A stretch of DNA of 58,405 nucleotides from Pinguiococcus pyrenoidosus (lineage: Eukaryota > Sar > Pinguiophyceae > Pinguiochrysidales > Pinguiochrysidaceae): NCBI GenBank assembly GCA_019677205.1, contig JAAMXY010000334.1:1-58405 (forward strand). The letters are read 5' to 3'. The number at the start of each line of letters is the position of its first letter. The first letter of the stretch is position 1. Below the pieces are notes generated by a model. It saw only the letters and a list, made by a program, of their open reading frames with translations, did not search any database and was not told where the DNA came from. Positions 19,192-28,605 of this stretch are shown here, one piece after another. The position numbers and the translations under genes were made by a program.

Positions 19192-21027
19192 CTACTTCAT
19201 CGCTGCCCGTGCCGCCGTCTCTTCCTCCTTGAGACTCAGCACCACCTTTTGGATCTTGTCCACCTGTGCAGCTTGCTTGCTTTCACTATCCCGGAGCTTC
19301 TTGAGCTCTTTCTCGCGGAATGCCGCCTCGTCGATGTCCTTCGAGCTCTTGTTCTTGTTCTTGGCCGCATTTTTCATGACGCCTTGCAATTGCTGCTCGC
19401 GCTGCTGGATCTTCTTGAGCTCGTCGCCCTTCTTCCGGAGGTCGCTCTCGAGCTTCTTGCGCTTGTCCCCCGCGGCCTTGGCCTTCTTCGCAGCCGTCTC
19501 TCTGGCCTTCTTCTTGTCCGCGGCCTCCTTCTCCTTCTGCTTCTTCAGCGCCTTGGCCTCCTTCGCCTTCTGCGCCTTGAGCGCTTCGGCAGCGCGCTTC
19601 TTCGTCTCCGCCTCCTTGGCTTTCGCCTGCTTCAGCTCCGCGTCCGCGCGCTTCTTCTCAGCGGCAGCTTTCTTCTTCGCCGCGGCCGCACGCGCCGCTT
19701 CGTCTGCCGCGATCTTCTTCTTCGCTGCCTCCAGGTCCTTCGTGGCGGTCTTCTCAGCCTTGGCCAGGCGCTCCGATTCCTTCTCCGCGCCGCTCAGGGA
19801 CTTCTGGGTCGACGCCAGCATGGTCTTCACCTCGCTGAGCGTCTTCTTCGACGCGGTGCGCTTGGCCTTGGCCACCGTCAGATCCTCCTGGATGAACTCG
19901 CGCTCCGCGGTGGAAAGCTGCTTCGACTTCTTCAGCTTCTGCTCCAGCGCCTTCACCTCCCGCTCCGCCTTGTTCACGTCGGCCTGGATGGTCGACTGCT
20001 CCTTCTTCATCGACGCCAGCATGGTCTTGTAGTCTTTGACCTTGCCAGCGGTCGCCACCTTGGTGTTCTTCACCTCCTTGAGCTTGGTCTCCGCCGGCAG
20101 AGGCACGGGAGCAGACTTGCTGGCCGCCGCCTTACTGGGGGCAGGCTTGCTGGGAGCCTTGGCGGCAGGACTGGCTTTGGTTGCCGCCGAGGGGCTCGAC
20201 TTGGCGGGCGCAGCCGCAGCGCCTTTGCTAGCCGACGGCGCCGAAGCCGGCGCCTTGGAGCCCTTTGCGGACGCAGGAGCAGCGGGAGCGGCAGCGGGAG
20301 CGGTGGCAGACTTTCCGAAACTGCTGCGCGCGCTCCTGACCTTGGCAAGGAGCTCATCCTGCTCCTTCTTCGCAGCGGCAAGGCGAGCTTCCTCCGCGGC
20401 TTTCGCCTTCTTCTCTGCTTCCTCAATGGCCTTGGCAGCAGCTACATCGCCAACCCACCAAGAGGCCAAAGTCAGGAAGCGTATCAAGCCAACTTCACAG
20501 GACAAGCCAGGCACCGTACCTTGCTGCTCCGGCGTGGGGCCGCTGGGCTTTGCAGGCTTCGGCTTGGCAGCCGCTTTCGGTGCCGCGGCCTTGGGTGCTG
20601 CCGCTTTGGGCGCCGCTTCCTTCGCCTTCTGGGCTGCTGCCCTGGCTTCCCTCTCCTTCTGGATCTTGGCGCGGTTCTCCTCCAGCTTGGCGGCCCGGAA
20701 CTTGGCTTCCTCCTCCTTCTTGGCCTTCTTCTCCGCCTGCAGCTTCGCGAGGATCTCCTGCTTGCTCGCAGCCGGGCTCTTGTCCGCGTCGGAGCCGCTC
20801 TTGAGGTCGGTCAGCATGCTGCCCAGCTCCGAGCTTCTGTCCGGCGCCTTGACGGCAGCAAAGGCCGGCTCTGGCGGCAGAACAGGGGACAAAACCAAGG
20901 GAGAGATCGGCGATAGAACCAGTGCTGTGGCCAGGAACTGGTCCCTCAGCGCTTCCGATCGCTTGGGAGGCAGCCGAAAGGCCACGGCAGAGGCCACGAG
21001 GGCCAGACCCACTATGGCGCAACGCAT
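19192..21027 (-). CDS. Lys/Ala/Glu-rich coiled-coil protein predicted for the thylakoid lumen, two exons
   Basis: Exons 21027-20520 and 20441-19192 give 585 residues; intron 78 bases. The N-terminus is MRCAIVGLALVASAVAFR, a plastid-type signal peptide with Phe at the cleavage context, followed by a second hydrophobic stretch ending LPPEPAFA/AV, a lumenal-type cleavage site. The mature part has an Ala/Pro-rich linker (residues about 165-320, with SKGSKAPASAPSASKGAA-like tracts). A very long Lys/Ala/Glu heptad region then runs to the C-terminus, with blocks such as AAAKKKAAAEKKRADAEL. No enzymatic motif was seen. It could be a structural or tethering protein of the thylakoid. Repeated KAKEAE motifs make homology hard to judge by eye. 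The antisense strand is also open, a composition effect. Confidence 0.75.
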   Translation of the reverse strand: MRCAIVGLALVASAVAFRLPPKRSEALRDQFLATALVLSPISPLVLSPVLPPEPAFAAVKAPDRSSELGSMLTDLKSGSDADKSPAASKQEILAKLQAEKKAKKEEEAKFRAAKLEENRAKIQKEREARAAAQKAKEAAPKAAAPKAAAPKAAAKPKPAKPSGPTPEQQGTVPGLSCEVGLIRFLTLASWWVGDVAAAKAIEEAEKKAKAAEEARLAAAKKEQDELLAKVRSARSSFGKSATAPAAAPAAPASAKGSKAPASAPSASKGAAAAPAKSSPSAATKASPAAKAPSKPAPSKAAASKSAPVPLPAETKLKEVKNTKVATAGKVKDYKTMLASMKKEQSTIQADVNKAEREVKALEQKLKKSKQLSTAEREFIQEDLTVAKAKRTASKKTLSEVKTMLASTQKSLSGAEKESERLAKAEKTATKDLEAAKKKIAADEAARAAAAKKKAAAEKKRADAELKQAKAKEAETKKRAAEALKAQKAKEAKALKKQKEKEAADKKKARETAAKKAKAAGDKRKKLESDLRKKGDELKKIQQREQQLQGVMKNAAKNKNKSSKDIDEAAFREKELKKLRDSESKQAAQVDKIQKVVLSLKEEETAARAAMK

Positions 21028-21432
21028 GGTGTGTCCTGGAGGGCGTCAAAGGCGGCGGCGGCGCTTTGTTGAGGTGCGTAATTGGAAAAGATCTACGGAC
21101 AGAGACGGGACGGGGCTTAGGATGGAGATTTGGGATGCGAAGATATTAATTTGAAATGAATTCAAGGAAACGGCTGAGACCTTGTGGAGGCTGTAGGATC
21201 CACCGGAATAGGAGCGGGACAGCGCCCCGTCAGCGGCTTCTGCTTCTACACGTCTTGCCCAGTGCAGCATCTGCTCTTCTTTCCATTCCTTCAAGCATCA
21301 CTTTAGCCGCTCTGTCGAAGGTTTCCAAGGATTCGCGAACTCTCCAGAAGCTTCCGCAGATGGATCCTGATCGCGCCCGCATGTATCTGAAGGCTCCAAA
21401 CTTCAACGCCACAACGCATTCCCACGCGCATC
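21028..21432. promoter_or_regulatory. divergent promoter, coiled-coil gene / DUF1348 gene
   Basis: About 400 bases between two divergent start codons; no clear element or gene seen in it. Confidence 0.35.
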
Positions 21433-22150
21433 ATGATGTCTCTCCGCCGCATCGCCCGCCCAGGAGTGCCCTTAGGCCGCCTCTTGAGCTCCGCTGCTCC
21501 GGAGGTGCTGGCTCCGCCGTTCACGACCGAGACGGCCCTCAAGAAGGTCCGCAAGGCGGAAGATGCGTGGAACAGCCGCGATCCGCACAAGGTTTGGGGC
21601 CTTTTGGGGGCTTTTCTTGCACTTTCCGAGGCGCAGAAGTGCTCTCGGATGAAAGGAAAGTCGCAAAATGGTGTCTGACGAAATGGGGAATGGGTCTTGA
21701 CGCCCCAGGTGTCGCTGGCCTACACCCCCGATAGCGTCTGGCGCAACCGCAGCGACTTCTTCGAGGGTCGGGAGGCCATCGTGGAGTTCTTGACCAAGAA
21801 GTGGGAGCGGGAGTTGGACTACCGTCTCATCAAGGAGCTGGTAAGGCGCCGCGATGGATTTTGAGGGCGCGTAGAAGAGGAGCTCATGCTGGTATCTTGC
21901 GGATGTGTAGTGGGCCTTTGGGGACGACCGCATTGCCGTGCGCTTCCAGTACGAGTACCGCGACGCAGAGGACAACTGGTTCCGAGCCTACGGCAATGAG
22001 AATTGGGAGTTCGACGAGAATGGGCTGATGAAGTGGAGGCAGGCCAGCATCAACGACTTCCCCATCCTCGAGTCGGACCGGAAGTTCCTGTGGGAGCCGC
22101 AAGGCAGGAGGCCCGATGACTTCCCAGGGCTGCTTGAGTTGGGTCTTTAG
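21433..22150 (+). CDS. DUF1348 / NTF2-like (SnoaL-fold) protein, three exons
   Basis: Exons 21433-21591, 21709-21840 and 21911-22150 give 176 residues. The sequence after the leader matches the DUF1348 pattern closely: [73 protein letters not shown], and the C-terminal [14 protein letters not shown]. The fold is a small alpha/beta barrel of the nuclear-transport-factor-2 type; the biochemical role of this family is not established. The N-terminal 25 residues ([20 protein letters not shown]) are basic and amphipathic, as in mitochondrial presequences, while bacterial relatives lack this extension. Its 3' end is 121 bases from the redoxin stop. Confidence 0.88.
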
Positions 22151-22271
22151 CTGCATCCAACGGGGTTTCCACGTTACAGCGTCGCTCCTAGAGCTGCTTG
22201 ACAGAAGTGCTTGAAAAGCCAGAAGCCGCAAGCTGGAAAGAAAAGGGGGGGAGGAAGAAAGAAGAACAGCA

Positions 22272-22712
22272 CTAGAGTTTTTCAAGAATGTCATCGAAGT
22301 GCGCCACGGCACAGATGCCCGGGTCCCTCCACTCGAACTTCACGTCGCCACTCTGGTTCACCACCACGCAGCCGCCGAGTTGCGTCAGCGTGCTGCCCTC
22401 CGTCGGCTTCAGGCTCTCCCAGTTCTTGAGGGAGATGCCGATCATGTTCTGCAGCCGCAACGTGGCGAGCTCCAGCGGGCGGCGGCCCCAGCTGCCAACA
22501 ACGGGAAGAGTATCAAAAGCATTCCGAACCACCTTGCCGGTGTTGTCCAGCTCCAAAGCGTTGTCCGGCCAGCGTCCTACAGTTGCGCAGTTTAGTTCCC
22601 AGACGACCATGACAACGACGACGGTCGCGAAAGGAGAAGAACGAGGACAAGAAGATGTAGAAGAGGAAAAAAGAGGAGAAAGGAAAAAGCTGGAGACGAC
22701 GACGACGACAGC

Positions 22713-22789
<77 letters not shown>

Positions 22790-23548
22790 AAGCTGGTCTA
22801 CTTCAACTCACCTGCGCGCTGTCCTTGGGCGAGAGAGCTTTCGATCCACTTGCTTTGCCCGTTCGGGTTGCCGAGGTATCCAGCGATCACCGAGGGCAAG
22901 GTACCGGCGGCGCCGAGGCCGAACAGCATGCCGTAGAGCTTGAGGAACGGACTGAGTGGCGCGTCAGGCAGCCACCCCCGGCTCACTCCGAAGGCCAGGC
23001 CGGCGTCACCGGCCGGGTCAGAGAAGATGGTCACGTCCTTGGGCAAGTCCAGCACCTCCGCGAAGGCCTTGCAGGAGCTCGGCTCTGCATTAAGTACCAG
23101 CATGACCTGCAAAACACAGTTGGAGAGTCTCCGAGGTTACGTTGGCCAGGTGCTCCACAAGGGCAGGAGAATCAAGGGCATTTCCCGAAGTACGCACCTT
23201 TTGGACGCCCTTGGCGCGCAGCTCGGGCAGGTAGTGACGCAGCTTCTGGCCATACTCGATGGCATTAAAATCGGCCGCATACGTGCCCAGAACCAGCAGC
23301 TTCGCCACCATCCCACATAAGGTCAGCCTTGCGCACACTTTCTCAGGTGGTAAGGTCTCTCAGCAGCATACCTTCGTTCCTGAGAAGGGCCCTCCACGCA
23401 GCTCTTTGCCCAGGTCCACCTTGCGGCCGTTGGCGACGCTGGTCACCGTCACGCCGTTCAGCAGGCCCGGGCCCACCCGGCTGGGCACGGTGGCCACCGC
23501 GGCGGCAGAAGCGAGCAGGCCAAGGAAGTGCAGCAGCGTGGCCCTCAT
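22272..23548 (-). CDS. plastid redoxin-like protein (AhpC/TSA, PRXL2-like), four exons
   Basis: Exons 23548-23372, 23299-23198, 23106-22812 and 22576-22272 give 292 residues. The N-terminus is a signal peptide ([19 protein letters not shown]). The mature part reads as a thioredoxin-fold protein of the AhpC/TSA type: [38 protein letters not shown], and the late-strand block [19 protein letters not shown] with [10 protein letters not shown] at the C-terminus. At the usual redox-active position after the first strand there is [12 protein letters not shown], with no CxxC, so classical peroxidase chemistry is doubtful. Intron 3 carries a CAA/TTG triplet run. The exon 2 acceptor (GCGAAG) has a poor pyrimidine tract and is the least certain junction. 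Confidence 0.75.
22711..22790. repeat. (CAA)n microsatellite in redoxin intron 3
   Basis: About 26 uninterrupted CAA/AAC triplets on the + strand (TTG on the coding strand), preceded by a short GAC run, inside the 235-base third intron. Read through, it would give poly-Thr or poly-Leu, so the long frames here are artefacts. Confidence 0.95.
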
Positions 23549-24235
23549 GGCGTCGCTGGCGTCGGCGTTCTCGCCTAATGTTCTGCCACGCCAGTGTCTG
23601 TCAGCTGATCCGGTGCGAGGGATATCAGCTGATCTGTTCGTGAGTTTGAGACCTGGAGAATCAAAATAAGAATTTCTGGTTTTTTGTTTTTTTCTGTTTT
23701 TGGTTTTTTGACTTTTTTGTCTTTTGCATCTGTTTTTGTAGTGGGAATGGCATCTGGAACGCTCTCGTGCGTCTCTCCGTGTCGCAGGGCAGTTCAAGGC
23801 TCCTGCTAGAGACCTTGCTGGACAGCTGCTTCGAAGACGAGCTTCATCAGCGGCCTCAGTCTCTCTTGCTTCAAAAAACTTGCTTTGCACGCGCTGCGCG
23901 CGGTGCAACGCTTCACGGACCTTCAGCGGATCGCTGAAACTGCGCCGGGGCGTGGAAGGTTGTTGGGAGGTCCCCGACAGCTTTGTGTCTCGAGTTGCCC
24001 CAAGAAAGTCCAGCGCTTGAGCCTGCAATCATCACAAGCAGGCAGCAAAAAAACAGCAGAGCCCAACAAGAACAAATCGGCCTCTGTAAAGTCCATACTC
24101 CAGGGTAGTACCCTTGAAACGGCTCGGATCGCTTTAAGGGCTTTAAACGCCGCTTTCGAGCCTCTCCGCCCCTGCGTGGGGCCTCTGTACCCTTCTGCAT
24201 TGGCTGCTGATATGTAGGGAGGCAGCGAAGCGAGA
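23549..24235. promoter_or_regulatory. divergent promoter, redoxin gene / TTLL gene
   Basis: About 690 bases. Two TCAGCTGAT elements (23601-23609 and 23625-23633) lie just upstream of the redoxin start. A T-rich stretch with many T runs lies at about 23655-23745. No supported gene. Confidence 0.45.
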
Positions 24236-27200
24236 ATGGAGGCGTTTCTCAAGGAGTTCTGCCCAGTTTCCCCCACCTTGACGGGGCCCGAGGGCTCCTC
24301 GTCGCCGGTGCCGGTGAGAAGCTGGTCAGGACGCCGTCGCTTCCGCCTCTCTGGCGGTAGCGAGGCCTCCGAGGTCTTCACGGATCCTAGCCTGAAGCTC
24401 TCGGGGCCAGCAGAAGAAGAGTACAGCGACGAAGATGCCTTTGCGGAAGTCGAGGATGACTTCCTCGAGTCGGAAGCCACTCCACCTCGCCAAGGTAGGC
24501 ATCGTTGTGATGTGAAGGACGCTTCCGCTGCGCGCTGAGGCGCTGGTTGGATCGAGAACTCTTGCTATGAGAAAATGGAACGGGAAGAGAAAAAAGGAGA
24601 AGCGAAGAGATGCTGCGTGGGAAGGAAAGAATCACCTCACGCAGGAATGCGGCAAAGGTTCGGCAGAAGTTGACGGACACGAAAGGCCGAGAGATGCAAG
24701 AGCTCCTAGCATTCGATGCAGCAGCAGCAGCAGCGTCTTCTCCATACCAACTTCAATCAGCCAAGGCATGCTTGTTGACGTCGGAGATGGAACGTCTAAG
24801 CACCAAATTTGATATCCTTTCTTTAGGTGAGAAACCTTCGTGCCCGGTTACCTTGAAGCGAGGCAAGGCGTCCAAGCCCTGCAGCTTCGACGCGGTGGAG
24901 CGGCAGCGGCGCTTCGTGGCCGAGCTCAGCCTAAAGAAGGCCAAGGAGAAGCAGCTGGAGGCGGAGCGCCAGGAGAGGCTTGCCCAGATGCACAAGGTTC
25001 GCACGGAGAAGATGGCCGAGAGGGCCAAGAAGAGGCTGGGCAACGACGAGACGCTCCACGGCGAGACTGTCCTCGCGAAGCTGCGCCGCAAGAAGAAGGA
25101 CAGCCACGTCCGCGCCGAGACCAGAGAGGAAGAGAGAGACTACGAGGCGGTCAAAGCGGTGAGGCAGCGCGCCAAGATGCAGTACAGAGACCACCTGAAG
25201 AAGCTGCAGGAGGAGAAGGCGGACAAGGCGCGGCTCGAGAAGGAGGCGCAGCAGAAGAAGGAGATCTTCCGGCGGAAGATCAAGAAGCAGACCTTGCGCT
25301 CTCTGTACGAGATGAAGAGGAAGGCGCCGCCCGCAGAAGTCACCGACGTCGTAGAGGTAGAGGCGACGCCCGAGGAGGACGGCGACGACGTCCGAGAGGA
25401 GCGCAGGCGCGGCCGGAGAGCGGCGCTGCTCGCAAAGAAGCGCGCAGACAGAGAGATCGCGGCCATGATCGACGAGAAGAAGAAGCGCGAGCAGGAGGAG
25501 CAGGAGCAGAAGCTTCGCTTGCGCCGCAGGGCCGAGATCATTCGCGAGAGAGTGCTGCAGCGCGGCGAAGAGCTCCGCAAGCAAAAGGAAGAGCACAGCG
25601 ACGCGGCGCCTACGCAGCCGCTGGAGAGTGAAGCTCAGAGCACCAAACGCATCACGACGGACGAGGCCAATGCAATCTATCATCGATTGACGGCGAAGAA
25701 GAGCGAAGACGAGTTGACCTCCAAAGGGGGCAGGGACTTTCGCGACTGGAAGCGACGGAACGGCGTCGAGGAGACGCAGCGTGTCTTCTGCCTCACAGGC
25801 TGGTACCCCTGCGTCAAGAAGGACTTGGAGGACCGCGGCTGGTTCTTCAACCCCGAGCGCGAGAGCCGCTTCTTCGACCTCAAGTGGACGCTCTACTCGC
25901 AGGAGCTCAAGGCGGTCACTTTGGAGGACTTCCAACTTACCAATCACTTCATGAAGAACACCGTCATCACCACCAAGATCGGCCTCATGAGGAGCTTGCG
26001 GACGCTGCCCTGGTTCGCCGATGCCCACGCCGACGCCTTCTTCCCCAGGAGCTACGACCTCAGCAATCCGCTGGAGCTGCGCGACTTTGTCGACGACTTC
26101 CGCTGCGTCCACGCGGAGAACCTGCTCAAGGAGGTGGTGAGAAAGGCGCTCGGCGGAGACGCACAGCTCAAGGAAATCCTGGACCTAGAGGATGACGAGC
26201 TGGACGAAGTGCTGGACAACAGGGGAGAGCACCAAGAGCACCAAGACGGCCCCCAACGCATTCCCACCCTTCCCATCGTTCGATGGTGGCTCCAAGTCGC
26301 CGCTGGGCAACCGGAGGTCGTCGATCTCATCACCGCACGGGCTGCCGCCGGGAAGGACGCCGTAGCGAAGTCCATCCTCGAGAGAGCGTCGCAGCAGCAG
26401 CAGCAGCAGCAGCAGCAGGACTGCGTCGAGCAAGCGGAGAAAGCGTTCATCGTGGAAACAGGAGATGATGTCGATGACGTCGATGAAGTCGGTGAGGTGG
26501 CAGAAGAGGAGAGATATGCCGTCATCGACGACAGCGTCGAAGAAGCGGGAGCTCCAGCAAAGATTGGACAACACCAGAAAGAAGTTGGCGAAGGACCAGT
26601 GGTAGAAGTAAAAGGAGAAGTTGGAGAACCGGAAGAACCGGAAGAATTGACGAGCAAACGAGGGGACATCATTGAAGGGGACAATGTCGATGCTGAGGAG
26701 ATGAGCCAGGCAGACGAAGGAGGCGACAACGAAGCGATGGCAACAACAGACGACGACGACGACGACGTCGACGAAGAAGAGCCAGAGGTTGAAGTTGAAG
26801 ATGAAGACAGCGCATCCTTCGCATCTTCGCTCCCAAGTGATGCTGTAAGCGAGAGCGTTGACGATGCCTTCTCGCATCTCGTTCGTGATGAGAGTCTGTC
26901 TCGTGAGCGTCCAGGAGACGACATCAAGGGCGACGGTGATGATGATGGTGATGATCATGATGATGATGGTGATGACAGCAACGTCGACGACGGCAATGAC
27001 AACGACGACGATGACGATGAGGAGAGCAACGACGACAACTCTTCTTGTCGTGTGGAGGAGCGCCCGAGGTCTCGGGTTCTCTATACGGCAACAGATCTCG
27101 GCCTCGGCGAAGGCGGTCAGCTGGTGGTCAACCCTGGCGTGCTGGGAGCGGCTTTGGCAGTCACGGCGCGCAGCATCTGCACCGCCCAAGAGGCGCTGGA

Positions 27201-28539
27201 CTCTGGCGCAGCTAGCGACGGCTCCTCCCCCCGGCGGAACGCCAACATCGAATCTCACACCAGCAACTTCGGTGGCAGCCGATGCGTCGATGAGCTGGAT
27301 TGGGAGGCGCTCACCTCGGCGCCTTCACCCTTCGTCGCCGTGAGGCTTCCAGCGGAGCAGCCGGTGTCGCTGGAAAGTGTCCTGTGGCCTGAGGAGAAGC
27401 CATCCGAGAAGCCACCACGCGACCTCCGCGAGCGGCGCCTCTGGCGGCGGCGGCAAGAGCGGCATCGAGAGCGTCGCAGCGGCCTTATCCGAGACATGCA
27501 GGTACTGGAACCCATCGGCAAGGACGCGCTCCGAGCGGTCATCAAAGCTCTTCGAGAGCGCCGAAGTCGCTGCGCTCAGTTCGGCATTCAGTCCAGCTCG
27601 TCGGAGCAGAAGTCCGCCAACACCTGGATCGTCAAGCCGGGCGCCAAGAGTCGTGGGCGCGGCATCCGCACCTTCAACGACCTCGAGGCCTTGCTCGACT
27701 ACGTCGACGCCAAGACGCTGCGGAAGAGCAACCAGATCGTGGCGAACGCGAACCACTGGGTCGTGCAAAAGTACATCGAGAATCCGCTCCTCGTCGGAGG
27801 CCACAAGTTCGACATCCGCCAGTGGGTCTTGGTGACCTCGTGGAATCCGCTGACGATCTGGGTGTGCAGTCGATTCTACTGCCGCTTCGCCGTCGAGTCG
27901 TACGAGACGTCCGACGCGGCGCTGCACGACAAGTACATCCACCTGGTGAACAACTCCATCTCCAAGAACAGCGCGAACTTCCACCGAGACTTCACCGCGG
28001 AGAATGGCGAGACGGTGCACGATCACATGTGGTCCATGGAGCATTTCCTGCGGTGGACGGAGCACAGAAGCGGCTCCGACGTCTTTGAGACCAACACACG
28101 CCCGAAGATGATGGAGGCCATCCGCAACAGCCTTCTCACCGTCCAGGACATGGTGGAAGACCGGAAGAACAGCTGGGAGCTGTACGGCTACGACTTCATG
28201 GTTGACGAGGAGTTCAACCCGTGGCTCATCGAGATCAACTCCAGCCCCGCGTGTGACTACTCCACGGACGTTGCCGAGAGCTACGTGAAAGAGGCGCTGA
28301 CGGACATCCTGAAGGTGGTGCTGGACTGGCAGCCGCACCAGGAGCAGGCGGACAAGCGGCGCAGGCCGTCGTCGTCGGAAGAGGAGGAGCCCGACACCGG
28401 CGTCTGGAAGCTGCTGCATCGCGGATCCTTCATGGTCACGCCCATGACAAGTCTGGGCAGTGACTTGGTTCTCCGAGGAAAGGCACTGAACATCAAGAAG
28501 ACTCGGCAGAACCCGGCGGTGGTCAATATCGGGATCTGA
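24236..28539 (+). CDS. TTLL3: tubulin tyrosine ligase-like protein, TTLL3/8 glycylase type
   Basis: The main exon is open to a TGA at 28539. A probable first exon (24236-24494, acidic, ending ESEATPPRQ before GTAGGC) joins it in phase if the acceptor is at 24607, giving 1396 residues; the start of exon 2 is uncertain. The N-terminal half is charged coiled coil. The TTLL3/8-type block runs from VFCLTGWYPCVKKDLEDRGW to RSYDLSNPLELRDFVDDF. A roughly 400-residue acidic insertion with Gln and Asp runs follows. The ATP-grasp core follows: TWIVKPGAKSRGRGI, WVVQKYIENPLLV, GHKFDIRQWVLVT, KYIHLVNNSISK and DEEFNPWLIEINSSPACDY. TTLL3/8 enzymes add glycine to tubulin in cilia, so this supports a flagellated stage. 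Confidence 0.85.
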
Positions 28540-28605
28540 TGGACGGACGGGTGGTCCGCCCCTGAAAAGAAAAAGGAAGGGCGCATGAAGAAGAAAGGAA
28601 GCTTG

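Noticed and set aside
22592-22789. Poly-Leu protein on the - strand, poly-Thr on the +
   Set aside because: Translation of the CAA/TTG microsatellite in an intron.
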